Below are positions 59,301 through 64,000 of a stretch of DNA of 64,000 nt, in pieces (the first letter of the stretch is position 1; the number at the start of each line of letters is the position of its first letter). A model generated the notes under the pieces. The model saw nothing but the letters and a program-made list of their open reading frames with translations, made no database searches and had not been told where the DNA came from. Source of the DNA: Burhinus oedicnemus (taxonomy: Eukaryota; Chordata; Aves; Charadriiformes; Burhinidae); the NCBI GenBank assembly GCA_008921705.1, contig VFFE01007083.1, positions 1,048,895-1,112,894 of the forward strand, read 5' to 3'. A program made the translations under genes and the position numbers.

Positions 59301-60907
59301 TCACAGAGGGCTGGCCTGCCTCCCTGGGGAGGAGGAGGGCCAGTAGAGGCATACTCCATGCTCTGGGATGTTAGCAGGTCCAGCCAGCCAGGATCCTCAT
59401 CTCTGACAGCAGCTGATGTCAGGTGTTTGTCTAGAAGATGTAAAGAGAATCATGTACCTGGCACATGTAAGGTAACCTTCCTGTTTTATACTGGCTTGTG
59501 TAGAAATTGACTTTTCCTGCCTAAAACCCCCAGGTCACTTAGTAAGAGCATCACTGCTTAGCAACAGTCCCAGTTGCAGCCCAGTCCTGGGCCCTTGCTA
59601 TTCCAGATGGTCTCCAAAGACATGCCAGCAAACAGCCTCTGTCCTGGAGAAAATTAACTATTTTGTGTTCTTTCCTATTTGGTGATGTGATGACCCGACC
59701 AAAAGAGCGGGGCTGGTTGCCACTGACCAGGCATTTGAAAGCACTTGAGAAGGGTGGGAGCTGCTGGGAGCTGCATATAACTAAAAACCTCTGGGACAGA
59801 GGGAGTAGGATTAAAGTGGCAGGTCCCTCGGGCATGTGTAGGACCTTGCATCTGCCGTGCTGCTGCATCCTGTGTCGCTTACACTTTTCTTTTGTGCCCC
59901 GGCACAGCAGCGTGCTGGTTAGCAACCTTAGCTTATGCAATTATTAGGATAGTATTTTGACAGCTGTGCTGAGTCTGTTAGGGTTTAATGTAATATGCAA
60001 GCAAATAAGTTCCTTTAAAACAAGGCTGATGCATGCCTTCTTATGCAGCTGCAAGACATGACTCAAGTTAAGTGGGATGAGGACTTGTGTATTGGAAGAG
60101 AAGTACTTTTACAATTCAAATGACAGAATAAACACACAGACTTCTTGTTCACAAAGCCACATGCGCATACACGTAAAATCTGCTATCTTAAAAGCTCAAT
60201 TTCTTTAAAAAAAATTTCCCATGAATATTTGGGTGAGCCTTTGAAACTAGCTTTCTATTCTCACCAGTAAAACTTTTGCTCAGGGACAATATTTTTCCCT
60301 CTTCTTCCCCAACAACCTTGTGAAGTGTTGATAAAGATATTATCCACAGCATCAGCTTCTTTTGATTGCTCTTTTAGGCTGTGTGTCTAGATGGAAACCT
60401 AGCAACACAATCACTGTATTGAAGGGTGATGTTTCAATAGCTACACTTCTTTTGTCACACTGGATGCATCTTCAGAGGTTAGACTCATCAAGCCAGTCTC
60501 TTTACCCCTTTGGAGCCTTGTAGTTTGATTCCCTAAGCCTGGAATAAAACAGACCTGAGCTAGTGAAAAAGACAATGAAGATGGAATGGAAATGCTTAGT
60601 ATGATAAAAGAGCCATTCCTCCTTTCTTCCTGCTGCCCTGTGAATATCTGCTGTATTTCCATGGGGAAAATGTTCCACTAGGGAGGGAGAATGCCAGTCT
60701 AATAGAAAAATGATTCAAGGGGAAAATAGCCATCAGCATTTGTAACCGTTTCACCTAGACACGCACGGGGAAAAGCTAAGGGACAAATGGCCCAGAGCAA
60801 TATGTAACAGTATAATATGTGAGAACCAGACTGACGTTTGGGAAGTAGCATCAGCATCGTTCCAGTCGCCTCCTGTGGTGAAGATTGTCATTCAGTTTCT
60901 GCAATGT
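59301..60907. other. Non-coding sequence, presumed intron or intergenic
   Basis: The longest frames (minus, 59551-59940, 129 codons; plus, 59663-59947) overlap each other on opposite strands, and neither shows a family signature. No repeat ends are recognised. Confidence 0.5.
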
Positions 60908-60990
60908 ACAGGGCCAAATTCATCCTCAGGGGTAAAAGAAAAACAAACTGAAGTCACTGATGCTTTATTTAGATTTACCTCACTGGCTAT
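60908..60990. repeat. Degenerate amniote repeat (GGCCAAATTCATCC type)
   Basis: CAGGGCCAAATTCATCCTCA, then GGGGTAAAAG and AACTGAAGTCACTGATGC, match the order GGGCCAAATTCATCCCTGG, then TGTAA, then CCATTGAAGTCA of an old palindrome-like repeat I recall as frequent in sauropsids. Only one arm and the centre are visible. Confidence 0.45.
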
Positions 60991-62774
60991 ATTCTACTGT
61001 TCTTAGCTATATTGACAAATACCCGTGTTATGCATACTGTCTCTTTACAGCAGTGGGGCGAGGCTCTGTTACAGGGAGACAGGGTGACAATATCCGACTG
61101 GCTCTGTATAATTTGGGGGCACAGAAATGACAGATTTCACACTGGTGAGAATCTGTTCTTTTTCAGGTGTTTGGGGAGAATGCCTTTGCAAGGTACTAAA
61201 AATTCCTAGGACATACCTAGTATGTCCTTGGCCACGCCTCCCAAGATCTTGTACTTTTTCAGCGTTAATGAATTAAACATCACAAATGCCTTTGTCAGGC
61301 CAATAAAAAAAGTGGTTAAGTTACAGGAGAACTTTGACCACTTCTGTATCTGTCATTTCTGAATTGTCAGTGAGAAGTGTTTTTTAACAACCTCTATTGT
61401 GGAGGAGTTTATGGGGGTAGCTGCAACGCGTGAGTATGTATATGTAACTGTATAGCATGAGAGTGATAGGATGTGTGCATTTCAGTATGGCACCAGGGGA
61501 GGGTGTGAATACGGTGTTAACATTTTGCATCCAAAAAACCACCGCACATCTGAAATCCTCTTGTGATGCCAGCGCTCTGAGATAAGTGCTGCTTATACAA
61601 AGACTTGCCTGTTGGGTACAAGTACTTAATAAGTAAGCTTGACTGAAACTGGAGAGGGATAGGAGTTCATACCCTGACAGCATATGGAAAATCTGGATAA
61701 GCTCTGACTTTTATTTCTGAAGTTTGAACAGGTCCTACTGTAAGTCCCAGGGTCTCTGGGTGATGCTGCTATAGTCTCTGTGCATGCCAACATGCAGTAA
61801 ATCCTGGCAAGGCTCTCTGTAGCACGAAGCATTTAGTATACAGTTGGTTTAGTCCTCTAATCTTATCAAGCACTGACATACATGAGAACTGAACAGATTA
61901 ATTCATTCTAAAAAATCAAACCCCGCTATATTTCTTAGTGTAGTGGACAAGATTTCTCCTTTCACTTACCTGATTGGCTTATTTTTTTTATCCATTGTTT
62001 GTTTAAAAGTATCCAACCATAGATTTGGGCTCAGTGGTGAAAGGTAATTGACTCTCCTGTGATGTGAGTTTATCTACTGTTTAAGTAGCCTCAGGGGATT
62101 TCAGGATAGAGCCAGTAATGTGGTCTGGGAGGCTTGGTTCCTGGAAGTTGCAAGGTTGGCACAGGAAGGAGTTGCTGGTAAGTGTGGGTACTTGGTACCT
62201 CCTTGATGACAAGCAGTCCCATTTACTTTTTGTTCCTTTTGTGCCGGTCAAGAGGAGTGGAACATGTCCTTTGCCTTCCTCCTTTCCACACACCTCTCTT
62301 TCTCTCAATATCGAGAGAGAAAACAGTCCTCACGAGGTGTGTGCGCAAGCTGCTATTCGGCTCTGTGAATATGTGGCCAGGGGCAGGGGAATGTGTTTCC
62401 AGACCTTGTGATGAAGTTGAACAATGAAATATTAGTTTGTAGCACTCCGTTATGTCTCCCCTGTGATACCGCAGAACAGGCTATCTCTTTAAATGATTGA
62501 TTTCACACAGATTTACTTGAGTTCATTCATCTTGATGCAGCTTTACCAGGGTGAATTTTCTCTGAGGTCTAGCCTTACTGATGTCTTTTCTAAGGGCTGG
62601 ATCCTGCCTCCCTTTCTCTTGCAGAGGAGTACCTTATTTCATGAATAGCTCTGCTGCATTCAGTGAGACTGTTTAAAGTGTAAGGTGCTGTGGTGCCTGT
62701 GACTCAGACTAATGCAAGTCAATTTAAAGGACAGATTAAACGCAGTGTGAGTATGGATTGCAGTGCCTGGCCTT
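60991..62774. other. Non-coding sequence, no gene recognised
   Basis: Only frames under about 100 codons are open. A TTTTTTTATCC stretch lies near 61980. If the right-edge minus-strand exon is genuine, the part nearest 62770 would be its 3' flank. An ATTAAA word on the minus strand (62773-62778) could serve as its polyadenylation signal, but this is speculative. Confidence 0.5.
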
Positions 62775-62965
62775 TAATGAATAATTCAGAAACATGGAGG
62801 AGACAGTGTAAGAGTTAAGTGCTTAATCCAGCTCTAGGTGAAGTCAGCAAGAGACTTTCCATTGACCCCAGTCCAGAATATGTTTCAGCATGGACTTAAC
62901 TGTGAGTTTGTAACTTGTCCCATTGATGGCAGTGTGCTTCAGGCATGAGTTACAACTGTCTGAAT
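62775..62965. repeat. Compound degenerate amniote repeat (CCATTGACCCCAGT / CCATTGATGGCAGT words)
   Basis: AGGTGAAGTCAGCAAGAGAC and TTTCCATTGACCCCAGTCC are followed by GTCCCATTGATGGCAGTG and CTTCAGGCATGAGTTAC. Repeated CCATTGA-N5-CAGT centres in this order are the hallmark I use for the old palindrome-like repeats in this window. The match is by recalled words, not alignment. Confidence 0.4.
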
Positions 62966-63260
62966 TAGCACCCAGTAGAATATTATTTACCGACCCTCTT
63001 GCCTGTCATGCTGTCATTAACTGTCCTCTGCAGCACTGTGAGAGAAGTTTTCTGAGGTCTCAGGACTGCTTTTGAGTCATGCTTTTTTAGTATTGAAAAA
63101 CAGAAAAGATTAACAACTGGAGTGCCGTACCATTAACAGGAGAAAATACAGACAGAAAAAGCTTGGCAAAACAAGCTACAAAGGTTTCCTTTTGGTTGCT
63201 TAGAGCTGGGGATGATGCCCTCCTTTTACAAGAACAAGGCATTTGCACGTCGTATGGATT

Positions 63261-63981
63261 TCACCAGAACTGGACACTCAGCACTTCACAGCTCAGGAGT
63301 CCACTTATGTATATTCCTGGCAGTGGCTGAATACGATCCACCTTCATGGGGGTGAATTGAACTGAACCCCCAGGTACTGGAACCGCTCCTGGGAGACCCG
63401 TTGTGGTGGGGATGGCAGAACAGCTGTCTTCTGCTGATGGGAAGCAGAGCATGCTCTGCACCTGCAGCTCTTGTTTTGTGCTGTGGGTCTGTGGTAACTG
63501 TGGGAATCCTGTCTTTCCAGCTGCCCCAGTGGGATGTGCTTTCCCATAAAGGTACAGTTCAGCACCAGTCATAAGCAGTGCTGATTTTTTGATGACAGTA
63601 TCATTGACTTGGAGGGGCAAAGGATCTCCTCTTTCTTGTTGTAACTCTGGAAGTATAAGACTTCCAGCAAAGCCTGTGCCCTTGCTGTCAGCCTGCAGAT
63701 CCTGGCAGTGCAGCAGGCTCTGCTCGGCCCTGGGGAGGCAAGCATGCCCGTTGCAGAGCAGGGCACCCCAGACGCAGGCTGCCTCCTGCACTGAATTTAG
63801 GGATTCACAGATACCTGACCCTTTTTTCCTGGTTTGAGTTATCTCTGCTTGCTGGGAGAAGAGGTTTGGGGAGCAAGGCTGGGATACTTTCCCTGCCATC
63901 TGCCTTAAGGCGGCAGGCTTGAAAGTTGGCACAGTTAATTCCTGATCTTTGCCAAGCTCTGTTAATAGAGAACGACGACTC
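63261..63981 (-). CDS. Probable terminal coding exon of an unidentified gene, partial
   Basis: On the minus strand the frame is open from the window edge to a TGA at 63261-63263, about 245 codons, the longest frame in the window and outside the CpG island. In sequence of roughly 50% GC such a run is unlikely by chance, though not impossible across a 64 kb window. A good acceptor (CTGCCTTCTATTCAG) places the exon start at 63981; a second (TCTCTATTAACAG) is at 63958. The peptide is hydrophilic and Gln/Ser/Pro-rich with a basic TRKKG patch. It includes SLLTELGKDQELTVPTFKPA near its start and VPGGSVQFTPMKVDRIQPLP near its end. It shows no membrane segment or domain that I know. No clear donor was found inside, which fits a last exon. 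Upstream exons would lie right of the window. The product is unknown. Confidence 0.5.
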
Positions 63982-64000
63982 CTGAATAGAAGGCAGTTCG

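Noticed and set aside
1..64000. CRISPR arrays, operons, phage or plasmid modules, tRNA or rRNA genes
   Set aside because: None was seen. The sequence has vertebrate repeat content and no prokaryotic gene organisation. I also looked for several well-known microRNA seed regions by eye and found none.

Overview
The window looks like vertebrate, specifically bird (sauropsid), nuclear DNA. The clearest signs are a CR1 LINE 3' tail ending in the avian-type repeated ATTCTATG octamer (about 15421-15531), a solo LTR of the common avian ERVL-like type ending in the GGGTTAAACCACAACA signature (48354-48847), worn copies of the tRNA-derived MIR/CORE-type SINEs of amniotes, and low repeat density overall. 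Nothing looks bacterial or viral: there are no operons, ribosome binding sites or dense ORFs. Nearly all open frames are under 175 codons and show no recognisable protein family.

Layout. Positions 1 to about 57900 are AT-moderate, gene-poor sequence, either intergenic or intron of a long gene; the window does not say which. It holds old SINEs (about 6.25, 14.4, 22.6, 28.4, 30.8, 52.5 and 53.1 kb), old palindrome-like amniote repeats, the CR1 tail, the solo LTR, a GATA microsatellite (39.8 kb), a GGAATA repeat (52.85 kb), polypyrimidine tracts, and several AT-rich blocks with homeodomain, POU or SOX-like words that could be conserved enhancers. One weak candidate exon lies on the minus strand at 36.16-36.37 kb.

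Positions 58050-59000 form a strong CpG island, very probably a promoter. A plus-strand 5' splice site with consensus AG/GTGAGT lies at 58837/58838, and a minus-strand donor CAG/GTAACG at 58266/58265, so the island could fire in either or both directions. Long open frames inside it are most simply explained by GC richness.

The best coding candidate is at the right edge. A minus-strand frame stays open from the window end down to a stop at 63261-63263 (about 245 codons), with pyrimidine-rich acceptor sites at its 5' side. I read it as the probable last coding exon of a gene lying mostly to the right of the window. I could not recognise the protein.

I found no evidence of a novel biological system. 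The items most worth following up are the right-edge exon, the CpG-island promoter, the 36 kb candidate exon and the candidate enhancers.
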